This document shows positions 8,336 through 16,642 of a stretch of DNA of 35,781 nt, one piece after another. Source of the DNA: Akkermansia muciniphila (lineage in GTDB: Bacteria > Verrucomicrobiota > Verrucomicrobiia > Limisphaerales > UBA9464); assembly GCA_945898055.1 (NCBI GenBank), contig CAMDGV010000044.1, positions 1 to 35,781 of the forward strand. The letters run 5' to 3'. A program made the position numbers and the translations under genes. The notes beneath the pieces are model-generated. The model was not told the DNA's origin and searched no databases. It saw nothing but the letters and a program-made list of their open reading frames with translations. Within the stretch, counting starts at the first letter, position 1, and each line of letters opens with the position of its first letter.

Positions 8336-9832
8336 GTGATTTGCGCCAGTGCAAAATTCCACCGCTTTGAAGTCCTGAGGCTTGTCCTCTTAGTTGGACT
8401 GACCTCGATCTTTCTCTTCGGTTTCCGGTTGGGAGAATTGCCTCTGCTGGACCGAGACGAGCCCCGCTTTGCCGAGGCTTCTCGAGAAATGCTTCACAGC
8501 GGAGATTGGATAATTCCACGGCTCAATGGACGTGACCGTTTCGACAAGCCACCTCTCATCTATTGGGCTCAAGCCTTCTTTCTGCGTACCTTGGGTGAAT
8601 CTGCGGCCGCTGTCCGTTGGCCATCAGCTCTCGCCGCTGCCCTCACTGCTGTGGTCATTGCCCTCTGGGGTCGGCGCATCGCCGGATACCGCGTCGGTCT
8701 TTGGTCGGCGGTCCTCTTTGCCACCAACCCACAAGTATTCGCCCATGCTCACCTCGCCGTGGCCGATATGCTGATGGTTCTCTGTGTTACCCTCGCCAGT
8801 TGGCTTGGTTGGGAATGGCTTATATCCCCCTCAGTACGGCTCCGAAGATCCACTCTGTTTCTCGGGTTTTTCTTCTTTTTAGCACTCGGGTTTCTGGCGA
8901 AAGGTCCTATCGCTTGGATGGCAGTCATTCCGCTCATTTGGACAGCCAGAGCTGAAAAATCCCAAGGCTTGCCAACCTACCTTGACCCCACCTCTTTTCG
9001 AACTTGGATCCTCGGAGGACTCTTGACCCTGACCTTAATCGGCCTTTGGGGTGTTCCTGCCTTACTACAATCCGAAGGAGCCTATTTCCGTGTCGGCATC
9101 GGTAAACACGTCGTGGAACGGTCAGTCGGCATTCTCGAAGGCCACGGAGGAAAGGGTCTTCTCGGGTATCTAGCTGGGTTACCCTTTTACGGTTTCACTC
9201 TTTTGATCGGATTCCTCCCTTGGTCACCGCAACTCGTCCGCTCTCTCTATCGCCACTCACCTTGGCGCACCCAACAAAGCGTGGATACCTACTTACTCAC
9301 CGGCATCGCCTCAGTTTTCCTTATCTTTACCCTTATCCGAACCAAGCTCCCGCACTATGTTCTTCCTGCCTTTCCTTGGATCGCCCTTTGGTTGGGTAAA
9401 ACCCTCGTCGCAAATGGCATCTCGGATCGCTACTTCCGCCGTCGCGCCCTACCCACGCTCGTGCTTTTGACAAGTCTTGCCGCATTCGGATTCTCCAACG
9501 CCTCCCCGCTCCTCCCTGTTCCGCTCCTTGCGGAGGCTTGTGCTCCTTGGATCCACTCGCAGACCCATTTAGCCACCTTCGACTTCGAGGAACCCAGCGT
9601 GATCTGGTATTTTCGTAAGCCATCAAGCCCTTGGGTGAACCATCTCAAAAATGAAGCAGACCTCTTTCGCTTCATCAACCAGCCTGGCTCCAGAGTCTGT
9701 ATTTTACCTTTCAGCCCGGTGGTCGAACGTCTAGAAACTGCGAACCCGCGTCTGCGCCGAATCGAAGCTCAGGGATTCAATCTGGCCAATGGACGGCGGA
9801 TCCGACTGATCGCCCTCGTTCAACCTGACTGA
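8336..9832 (+). CDS. ArnT-like membrane glycosyltransferase (GT39/GT83 family)
   Basis: A 498-residue polytopic protein. The first periplasmic loop after the first hydrophobic helix carries L-D-R-D-E-P-R-F-A-E (about 38-47), followed by FDKPPLIYW (about 69-77). These acidic and basic landmarks are characteristic of ArnT/PMT-type GT-C enzymes. Ten or more hydrophobic segments follow, with a short soluble C-terminal region from about residue 400. Such enzymes take a sugar from a polyprenyl-phosphate carrier in the periplasm and move it to lipid A, protein or another glycolipid; donor and acceptor are unknown. The GTG at 8336 is the only start that keeps the first helix and the acidic motif. The gene may work with the GT2 enzyme at 1718 and the PAP2 phosphatase next door. 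Confidence 0.9.
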   Translation: MICASAKFHRFEVLRLVLLVGLTSIFLFGFRLGELPLLDRDEPRFAEASREMLHSGDWIIPRLNGRDRFDKPPLIYWAQAFFLRTLGESAAAVRWPSALAAALTAVVIALWGRRIAGYRVGLWSAVLFATNPQVFAHAHLAVADMLMVLCVTLASWLGWEWLISPSVRLRRSTLFLGFFFFLALGFLAKGPIAWMAVIPLIWTARAEKSQGLPTYLDPTSFRTWILGGLLTLTLIGLWGVPALLQSEGAYFRVGIGKHVVERSVGILEGHGGKGLLGYLAGLPFYGFTLLIGFLPWSPQLVRSLYRHSPWRTQQSVDTYLLTGIASVFLIFTLIRTKLPHYVLPAFPWIALWLGKTLVANGISDRYFRRRALPTLVLLTSLAAFGFSNASPLLPVPLLAEACAPWIHSQTHLATFDFEEPSVIWYFRKPSSPWVNHLKNEADLFRFINQPGSRVCILPFSPVVERLETANPRLRRIEAQGFNLANGRRIRLIALVQPD

Positions 9833-9861
9833 AAAGCGCTAACGAAAGACGAAGAGGCCTG

Positions 9862-9883
9862 TGGGGCCTGTCCCCAATTTTTT
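9862..9883 (+). terminator. Possible rho-independent terminator
   Basis: TGGGG-CCTGT-CCCCA forms a 5-bp stem with a 5-nt loop, followed directly by ATTTTTTC. It lies 30 nt after the ArnT-like gene and before the convergent helicase gene. The stem is short. Confidence 0.4.
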
Positions 9884-9906
9884 CTATCAAGGAGTCTTGG
9901 TTGGCC

Positions 9907-12081
9907 TTAAACAATTTCGACTGGGCACTTGGGTATGGCATCGAGGAAAGCCTGCCCATAGCGCTTGGTAAGAACGCGATTGTCTAAAACCACAATAATA
10001 CCTGAATCACTTTTAGTGCGAATGAGCCGTCCGACCCCTTGTCGAAACTTAAGAATCGCTTCGGGAAGACTAAAGTCTCCGAAGGCGTTACCGCCCGATG
10101 CTTCGATCCGTTCAATTCGAGCTTCCACCAGCGGGTGATCCGGAACGGCGAAGGGAAGCCGCGTGATAATGACATTGCTTAAAGCTTCGCCGGGTACATC
10201 AACGCCTTGCCAAAAACTGTCCGTACCGAAGAGCACGGAATCCACATTCTCTTTAAACTTTTCCAACATCGTGGATCGCGGTACTCCCGTATTCTGGATG
10301 TAACAGGGGAGTCCTAATTCGGCGAAAAAGGCAGTCATTCGGCCGGCCACCTGTTGCATCAAGCGCGAATTCGTGAAGAGCACAAACGCTTTCCCGTGGG
10401 TCTTCCGGATAAAGTGTTCAATCCAGTGAACCAAGGCGTCTTCGTAACCGGCTTCTCTCGGGTCAGGCATCTTACCGGCGACATAGACCTGCATCTGCTT
10501 TGGATAATCAAAGGGGGAACCTACTTGAAGACCTAAAGCCTCTTCGCCGCCAACTCGTCCTGCAATATACCGAAGGCCCGGGAGGGATCCAGCGCGGGGC
10601 AAGGCCAACGACATCACCGTTGAGGCCGTGCTTCGAGTCGGCGATGCCGATGGGGAGCAGGGCGTGGCATGGCCCGAGGTGCCGAGGGTGGCACTGGTGA
10701 GAATGACCGAGGTATCCGCCCCAAAAAGTCGTTGCCGTAGATATTCTGCGACATCTACCGGGGCCGCATTTAAGGACAGATTACGCTGAGTTCGACCGGT
10801 GCGTTCAACCCAGTAAACATGATCTTCCTGTGCCTGCTCAAGAAAGGTGGCGACCGCCAATTTAAGATCTCCCAAGCGCCGGTTGCATTCTAAAAGTTCT
10901 TCGCCGGTTTCCTTGTCCTCGGATTGCTGAATGAGACTATTAATTTCCTCGCGAAGCCGTTGGATGGGCAGGGTTAGATTGTCTTGAACCAAATCGGGTC
11001 GGCGGATGCGGAGTTCGTTCCAAGGACGGCGGTTGGAGTCCGTTGCGCTTTCGATGCTCCCGACTGGGCGAGGCGCAGTTGTGCCGGAGGCCTGATTCGA
11101 TAAATCAGTGCAGGTGTCTTCAACCCGAACAAAGAAATCATCAGATTCACGCAGAACATCGGCCACGAGTCGAACATTGGCTCCTGAACGTAACGAGGCG
11201 AGAATTCCCTTTTCAGTGCGTGGATTCCAAAGGCGTTGGAGGGCGTAGCGGACTTGCCCAGAGCTCACACTAACTCCGATATGGCGCGCGGCGACCTGCT
11301 CTACGGTGTGAGCTTCGTCAAAGATGACAAAGTCGTTGCGAAAAAGAACGCCCCCTTGTGGATCTTCGTCGACCCCATTCAGGAGGGTGAAGAAAAGGGT
11401 GTGATTGAGGACAAGAAGATCAGCCCCGAGAATGCGCTGGCGCGCGCGTTGAAAAAAGCAAACGCAGCCCGTTTTGGCATAGTCACTTTGGAAACCACAT
11501 TTTTTCGGAGTACAAAGACCGCGTTCAGAGCAAACGTGTTCCCAGACCTTTAGATCGGGTTCATGATCGAAATCACTGAGGGATCCGTCGGTGGTTCTTT
11601 TACTCCATTCGTAGATACGGTGGAGTTCGCTCACTTCGGGTGAAGTAAAAAGGGAATCTGCTTGCTGCATCGCCTTTTGCAGACGCCGAGTGCAGAGGTA
11701 ATTGGATCGACCTTTGAGCATTGCAAAGGTGAAATCCACCGGGAGAACCTGCTTCAGGACCGGCAGATCTTTTTCAACGAGTTGCTCTTGCAGATTGATG
11801 GTGTGCGTACAGATGATCGCCTTCTTTTTATGTTCGATGGCGAAGAGGATGGCAGGAACCAAATAGGCAAAACTTTTACCAACACCCGTCCCCGCTTCCA
11901 CCAAGAGATTACGTTTATCTTGCAGCACCGAAGCCACCGATATGGCCATTTGCTGTTGTTCGGGTCGAAATTCAAAGTTGCGGGCCTTCGAGAAAAGTCC
12001 CGTCGGAGAAAAAATCTCAGCGACGCGGCCTATCAGGTCCGGCATCGAAGCGCCCGAAGAAGTGTCGGCCAGCGAAATCAC
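9907..12081 (-). CDS. dinG: DinG/XPD-type ATP-dependent Fe-S helicase
   Basis: The 724-residue protein has superfamily 2 XPD/DinG motifs: Walker A G64-T-G-V-G-K-S70, the DEAH box D255-E-A-H258, an NHTLFF segment, SATLG motif III near 463, GTDSFWQGVDVPG and the motif VI region RQGVGRLIR. Cysteines 130, 184, 190, 195, 206 and 208 lie between Walker A and the DEAH box, where this family binds a [4Fe-4S] cluster; which four are ligands is unclear. DinG-type 5'-3' helicases unwind R-loops, forked DNA or G-quadruplexes. A Ser/Pro/Ala-rich stretch of about 40 residues (about 468-506) after SATLG appears to be an insertion. The start is GTG with AGGATGG upstream; Met13 (12045) is an alternative. It is divergent from the hydrolase gene. 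Confidence 0.93.
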   Translation of the reverse strand: MISLADTSSGASMPDLIGRVAEIFSPTGLFSKARNFEFRPEQQQMAISVASVLQDKRNLLVEAGTGVGKSFAYLVPAILFAIEHKKKAIICTHTINLQEQLVEKDLPVLKQVLPVDFTFAMLKGRSNYLCTRRLQKAMQQADSLFTSPEVSELHRIYEWSKRTTDGSLSDFDHEPDLKVWEHVCSERGLCTPKKCGFQSDYAKTGCVCFFQRARQRILGADLLVLNHTLFFTLLNGVDEDPQGGVLFRNDFVIFDEAHTVEQVAARHIGVSVSSGQVRYALQRLWNPRTEKGILASLRSGANVRLVADVLRESDDFFVRVEDTCTDLSNQASGTTAPRPVGSIESATDSNRRPWNELRIRRPDLVQDNLTLPIQRLREEINSLIQQSEDKETGEELLECNRRLGDLKLAVATFLEQAQEDHVYWVERTGRTQRNLSLNAAPVDVAEYLRQRLFGADTSVILTSATLGTSGHATPCSPSASPTRSTASTVMSLALPRAGSLPGLRYIAGRVGGEEALGLQVGSPFDYPKQMQVYVAGKMPDPREAGYEDALVHWIEHFIRKTHGKAFVLFTNSRLMQQVAGRMTAFFAELGLPCYIQNTGVPRSTMLEKFKENVDSVLFGTDSFWQGVDVPGEALSNVIITRLPFAVPDHPLVEARIERIEASGGNAFGDFSLPEAILKFRQGVGRLIRTKSDSGIIVVLDNRVLTKRYGQAFLDAIPKCPVEIV

Positions 12082-12215
12082 GGGGCCATCCTAGGGTGTC
12101 TGAAGAGGAATGTCTCGCTCCAGAGAGGTTCGGGGTCAGAAATCAACGATTTTGAACTGGATAGGCCTCGTCTTCAAGACTGTACGACTGCCTCGGTTCC
12201 TTCAATATCACCCGC

Positions 12216-13199
12216 ATGCCGTTGATTGAGGATGCTAATTTTCGACCCGTACCGCTGCTCGGGAATGCTCATGTTCAGACGGTTCTACCTTCCCTGTTTC
12301 GGTGGGTCCGAGGCTTAGAGTGGCGACGTCAGCGATTGGAATTGTTGGACGGTGATTTCCTCGATCTCGACTGGTTGACCTCAGGCTCCTCACGTTTGCT
12401 GGTGATTTCGCATGGATTAGAGGGAGATTCGCGTCGACCCTATGTGGCAGGTATGGCTCGAGCGGCCAGTCGAGCGGGTTGGGATGCGGTTGCTTGGAAC
12501 TTCCGAGGTTGTTCTGGTGAACTGAATAGACTGCCTCGATTTTATCACAGTGGTGCCTCTGAAGATCTGGGCGCAGTGGTACTCGAGGCAGGGAAGCGAG
12601 GGATTTACCGAACCATTGTGACCCTTGGATTCAGTCTTGGAGGCAACATGACCTTGAAGTTTCTTGGCGAAGACCATCCGGCTGCCAAACAAGTGGCCGC
12701 CGGGGTGGCGATTTCTGTTCCGTGTGATTTGAAGGGCTCTTCCGAAATCATGGAACAGTCTTCACGGGCCCTTTATATGCGCCGTTTCCAAAAAGATATT
12801 CTTAGAAAGTGGGATCAGAAGCGGCGTCTTTTCCCCGCTTTAATCCCTAAACCTGACTATCAAAAACAGCGAACCTTCCGAGACTTGGATCGCGTTTTTA
12901 CTGCACCGATCCACGGATTTGAGACAGAGGAACACTATTGGGCGAAGTGTTCAGCGAACCGTTTTTTGGCGGATATACCCAAGCCAACCCTAATTCTGAA
13001 TGCATTGGACGACCCCTTTCTCAGCCCCAGTTGTTTCCCTCGGGCGATCGCTCGACTTAGCGATCGGCTTCATTTGGAGATCCCTCGAAAGGGCGGGCAT
13101 GTCGGGTTTGTTGACCGCTTAGGTCCGTGGGCCAATCTCTGGGCGGAGCGGCGAACTATGACGTTCCTCAAGGGTCTTTTTGGGTCAAAGAACCGTTAA
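12216..13199 (+). CDS. YheT/ABHD1-3-type alpha/beta hydrolase
   Basis: The 327-residue protein matches the YheT-like branch: the N-terminal GNAHVQTVLPSLFR signature, the oxyanion region VISHGLEGDSRRPY, NFRGCSGE, and the nucleophile elbow G138-F-S140-L-G-G. The acid is in NALDDPF (Asp265/266) and the histidine in KGGHVGF (His295), completing a Ser-Asp-His triad. Members are cytoplasmic or membrane-linked esterases or lipases with poorly known natural substrates; the eukaryotic relatives act on acylglycerols and phospholipids. The length matches the family (about 320-340). The gene lies 134 bp from the divergent helicase gene and 69 bp before the PQQ-like propeller gene on the same strand, with no clear functional tie. 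Confidence 0.92.
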   Translation: MPLIEDANFRPVPLLGNAHVQTVLPSLFRWVRGLEWRRQRLELLDGDFLDLDWLTSGSSRLLVISHGLEGDSRRPYVAGMARAASRAGWDAVAWNFRGCSGELNRLPRFYHSGASEDLGAVVLEAGKRGIYRTIVTLGFSLGGNMTLKFLGEDHPAAKQVAAGVAISVPCDLKGSSEIMEQSSRALYMRRFQKDILRKWDQKRRLFPALIPKPDYQKQRTFRDLDRVFTAPIHGFETEEHYWAKCSANRFLADIPKPTLILNALDDPFLSPSCFPRAIARLSDRLHLEIPRKGGHVGFVDRLGPWANLWAERRTMTFLKGLFGSKNR

Positions 13200-13268
13200 G
13201 AGATTAAATTGAGACAAATCGGCGGTGGAACGGCTTGCACTTGGCTGTAGTTCGGCCATCAAGACGGG

Positions 13269-14621
13269 GTGCAATTTCCTTACGGTCTCCAAATTCTTGG
13301 GATAATCGCTGCTCTCCAAGCCACCGCAGCCGACTGGCCACGTTTTCTTGGGGCGACCTTGGACTCCATCAGTCCTGAGACGGGATTAATCGAACGAGTA
13401 CCGGAAAAAGGATTGCCTGTGGTATTTGATCTCGAAACTGGCACCGGATATGCGCCGCCATCCTTGGTCGGAAACCAGCTTTTTTTGTTCCATCGACTGG
13501 GAACGGAAGAAATTTTGGAGGCATGGGAAACCCCATCAGCTAAGCTCCTCTGGAAACACACTCAACCGACCCGTTATCGCGATCCTTATGGGTACAATGA
13601 TGGACCTCGCTGTGCCCCCCTCATTGCCGAGGATCGAGTGATCACCTTCGGCGCAGAAGGTTTGTTGACGTGCGTCGATAAGACGACTGGACGTCGCCTC
13701 TGGCAGCGGGATACAGCCAAAGATTTCAAAGTGCCAGAAGCTTTCTTTGGGGTCGGTAGCGGCCCCTTATTGGAGAGCGGTCGATTGCTGGTGATGGTCG
13801 GCGGCCAACCTGATTCCACAGTGGTCGCCTTTGATCTGAAGGAAGGTCGAACCCTCTGGGAATCGGTCGGGTCAAAAAATTGGACCGGACGCCCCATGCT
13901 AGGCTGGCCTGGCGACCGAACCGTGGCGTGGCAAGAATGGGATAAGACAGCCAGTTATGCGTCGTTGATTCCCGCAGTGATGAAAGGGCAGCGAGTTGTT
14001 CACGCACTGACACGGCAGGGCTTAGTGGTTTTGAATCCCACCAATGGCGCTGTTCATTTTAGTCGTTGGTTTCGCGCTCAGGTGAATGAATCAGTTAATG
14101 CCACAACACCATTGGTCTTTGGCGAAGATGTGCTTATTTCGAGTGCCTATTATCGGGCCGGTTCGGTTTTGCTTCGCCCACACTCTAGCCTGTCTCAATT
14201 CACGGAAGTCTGGAAAGGAACAGGCCTCGAGATGCACTGGAGTCAACCGATTAAGTTGGGCGGGCACCTTTATGGATTCAGTGGACGAAACGAACCTGAT
14301 GCCCTTTTTCGTTGTGTTGATTATGCTACAGGTAAAATAGCTTGGGAACGGATCGAGCGTTGGGCTCCCCACAGTTCTGAGCAACCTCCGGTTTTTGGAC
14401 GTGGATCCCTGCTGCTCGCTGACGGTCGGCTCTTTGCTTTAGGAGAGGGCGGTTTACTCGGCCTTTTCCGACCCACTGCAGAACAGTGTGAGGAACTGGG
14501 ACGTTGGCAGGTGCCATCGCTTAAGTTTCCCTGTTGGGCCGGACCGGTGTTGTCCGACGGACGCTTGTACATCAAAAGCGAGCGACGTCTCGTCTGTCTC
14601 GATGTACGAAAGGCAAAATGA
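13269..14621 (+). CDS. Secreted PQQ-like beta-propeller protein
   Basis: A 450-residue protein with a short hydrophobic N-terminus resembling a Sec signal peptide (cleavage likely around Ala20-Ala21), then repeated propeller blades of the PQQ-like type. Recognisable blade motifs include TCVDKTTGRRLWQRD near 137-151, VVAFDLKEGRTLWES, LVVLNPTNGAVHF and CVDYATGKIAWER, all of the pattern aromatic/hydrophobic-D-x-x-T-G-x-x-x-W. No calcium/PQQ dehydrogenase active-site signature or BamB lipobox was seen, so this is probably a structural or sensory propeller of the kind abundant in Planctomycetes and Verrucomicrobia. The start is GTG, just after GACGG. A second propeller protein lies at 29566-31119 on the opposite strand. 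The function is unknown. Confidence 0.82.
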   Translation: MQFPYGLQILGIIAALQATAADWPRFLGATLDSISPETGLIERVPEKGLPVVFDLETGTGYAPPSLVGNQLFLFHRLGTEEILEAWETPSAKLLWKHTQPTRYRDPYGYNDGPRCAPLIAEDRVITFGAEGLLTCVDKTTGRRLWQRDTAKDFKVPEAFFGVGSGPLLESGRLLVMVGGQPDSTVVAFDLKEGRTLWESVGSKNWTGRPMLGWPGDRTVAWQEWDKTASYASLIPAVMKGQRVVHALTRQGLVVLNPTNGAVHFSRWFRAQVNESVNATTPLVFGEDVLISSAYYRAGSVLLRPHSSLSQFTEVWKGTGLEMHWSQPIKLGGHLYGFSGRNEPDALFRCVDYATGKIAWERIERWAPHSSEQPPVFGRGSLLLADGRLFALGEGGLLGLFRPTAEQCEELGRWQVPSLKFPCWAGPVLSDGRLYIKSERRLVCLDVRKAK

Positions 14622-14665
14622 TCAGCCCTTAAATTTCGGCATGTCGACACCGATTACGAGACGGT

Positions 14666-15151
14666 TCAATTGAGTTGATCCTTGCGACCACTAACTGGGG
14701 AAGGGGGATTGGGAGCGAGGGTGCTGAGAGAGCGAAACAAACGGATCGCTTCGGCATGCGCGAAAATCACCTCTGGATCCCTTTGAAGAGCCTCATAATA
14801 ATTACCGGAAAAATTGAGGCAACCTTCTGAGGCGACTAAAAGTAATTGGCTCCGCTGAATCAGTGCTTTGGCCATGCCGGGGGTCAGCAGTTCCTTGTCG
14901 TCCAAGGATTCATCTAAGCTCACGATCAACTGAGATAACGGTTGCAACCAGATAAACCACCGATCAGCGGCCAGAAGTTTGAGAAAATGATTCGCCGACG
15001 GAATGGGGCCAAACACGGTCTCGTAGCTTACCTTTTCTGATTCGATGAGGGTCTTGTGGAGCAAAAGTAGGGTATTCCGAAGGTCTTGAAGGGTCTGGTA
15101 GCAGTGAGTCACGACGGATTTAAGTGTCCCTGACCGAGAAGCGTTCAGCAA
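14666..15151 (-). CDS. Uncharacterised conserved 161-residue helical protein
   Basis: I do not know a function. The protein is soluble and mostly helical, with a central pattern LLLLHKTLIESEKVSYETVFG, then F-L-K-L-L, a W-F-x-W-L motif, LSQLIVSLDE, a D-D-K-E-L-L-T segment, and near the end YYEALQRDPEVIFAHAEA. The layout (helix with an ERxxYE-like stretch, WFxWLxPLSxLIVxxDE, then YxxALQxDPxVVxAHAE) resembles, from memory, an unnamed family of 130-160 residues found in many proteobacteria and other phyla. The start is uncertain: TTG at 15151 is the most upstream, and a GTG at Val14 is possible; neither has a good binding site. It is divergent from the DUF1501 gene by about 100 bp. Confidence 0.7.
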   Translation of the reverse strand: MLNASRSGTLKSVVTHCYQTLQDLRNTLLLLHKTLIESEKVSYETVFGPIPSANHFLKLLAADRWFIWLQPLSQLIVSLDESLDDKELLTPGMAKALIQRSQLLLVASEGCLNFSGNYYEALQRDPEVIFAHAEAIRLFRSLSTLAPNPPSPVSGRKDQLN

Positions 15152-15250
15152 AGAGAAAGCGATTGGGGTTCATTAGATAAAAATACTCTCGAAGTTTGAG
15201 ACCAATCCTTCCCAAGAACCCTCGATACAGAGTAGGGTCTTCCGGATTCC

Positions 15251-16633
15251 ATGAACCATTCCATGCGTAATTGTGCCGGTATGTTGCGAAGAGACTTCCT
15301 CCAAGTCGGATTGGGTGGATTTCTCGGGCTTGGTTTGACCGAGACACTCCGTCTGCGAGCCAGCACGGCGGTTGGGCGCTCGAGTACCGATCACAAGGCT
15401 CGTCCGAGTAGTGCTGGCGCAGCGACACCGCGCTCGACCAAGCCAATAAATTGCATTCTTATCTGGTTAGATGGGGGGCCATCTCATTACGAAAGTTTTG
15501 ACCCAAAACCAGAGGCTCCATCAGAGATTCGGGGTAGCTTTAGCACCATCTCCACGTCGGTCCCAGGAATCCGCTTCAGTGAAGCCGTGCCAGAATTGGC
15601 GAAGGTAGCGGACAAATTTACGGTGATTCGGTCGATCTGCCATAAAGATCCGAATCACGGCGGCGGCAATCATTATATGATGACGGGGTCTCCCACTCCA
15701 GTTCCAGTGGCTTGCGGCGCACACGTTACTTTTCATCCTTCCCTCGGTTCGGTTGTTTCCAATCAACGTGGACAGCACGAAGGCCTGCCACCCTATGTTT
15801 CTATGCCCTCGGTCACTCGGAGTGGCGGCCCTCACTTTTTAGGGGGTAAACACGCGCCATTCGTGATTGATGGCCAACCCAATTCGGCCTCCTTCAAAGT
15901 TCGTGATGTTGTGTTGCCTTCGGACATCAGCGAAGGCCGTGCGGCGTCGCGCCGGGATTTACGGTCGTCGCTGGACCATATGGAACGGTTGACCGATCGC
16001 CTGGCCGAAGATCCTGCGGTTACCTTCGATGAATATTTGCAACAAAGTGTCCAACTGATGCTGTCTTCGAAGGCGCAAGCGGCTTTCGATATCTCCCGCG
16101 AAGAACCTAAAGTCCGAGATCTGTACGGACGCAATGATTTCGGTCAACGCCTCTTAATGGCTCGGCGCATGGTCGAAGTCGGTGTTTCTTGGGTCACGGT
16201 CACGAGTGGAGGTTGGGATCATCACACCAAAATCTTCGATGCTTACAAAGGTGATGCCGGAAAGAATATGGATCGTGGGGTCGCTGCCTTGATCACTGAC
16301 CTCGATCGTCTCGGCCTTCTCGAGACAACTTTAGTCGTCTTACTCGGCGAGTTCGGCCGCACTCCGAAGGTTAATAAAGACGCCGGCCGCGACCACTGGC
16401 CTTATGCTATGTCTGTCCTGATGGCCGGAGCCGGTTGCCCGCGCGGCGCGATCATTGGGGCGACCGATGCCAAGGGCTATGCAGCCTCAGAGAATGTGTA
16501 TCGCCCCGAGGACTTTGCCGCTTCCGTCTATTCTAAAATGGGGATCGATCCTGCCCAAGTCCTCCATACCCCTACCGGTCGACCTGTTCAGTTGGTCAAT
16601 AACGGTCGCCGAATCCGCGAACTCTTCTCCTGA
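15251..16633 (+). CDS. DUF1501 domain protein with Tat signal
   Basis: The 460-residue protein begins with a twin-arginine signal, R13-R-D-F-L17 followed by the Gly/Leu-rich stretch VGLGGFLGLGL, so it is exported folded. The body is the DUF1501 fold, related to sulfatases and alkaline phosphatases: WLDGGPSHYESFDPKP near the start, NHGGGNHYMMTG, a GGWDHHTKIFD block, and the C-terminal LLGEFGRTPKVN followed by GRDHWPYAMSVLMAGAG. These His/Asp-rich blocks probably bind metal. In Planctomycetes and Verrucomicrobia such genes usually sit beside DUF1549/DUF1553 cytochrome-type genes; here only the PPC-domain gene follows, 9 nt downstream, so the two are surely co-transcribed. The substrate is unknown. 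Confidence 0.92.
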   Translation: MNHSMRNCAGMLRRDFLQVGLGGFLGLGLTETLRLRASTAVGRSSTDHKARPSSAGAATPRSTKPINCILIWLDGGPSHYESFDPKPEAPSEIRGSFSTISTSVPGIRFSEAVPELAKVADKFTVIRSICHKDPNHGGGNHYMMTGSPTPVPVACGAHVTFHPSLGSVVSNQRGQHEGLPPYVSMPSVTRSGGPHFLGGKHAPFVIDGQPNSASFKVRDVVLPSDISEGRAASRRDLRSSLDHMERLTDRLAEDPAVTFDEYLQQSVQLMLSSKAQAAFDISREEPKVRDLYGRNDFGQRLLMARRMVEVGVSWVTVTSGGWDHHTKIFDAYKGDAGKNMDRGVAALITDLDRLGLLETTLVVLLGEFGRTPKVNKDAGRDHWPYAMSVLMAGAGCPRGAIIGATDAKGYAASENVYRPEDFAASVYSKMGIDPAQVLHTPTGRPVQLVNNGRRIRELFS

Positions 16634-16642
16634 ATCGATCGC

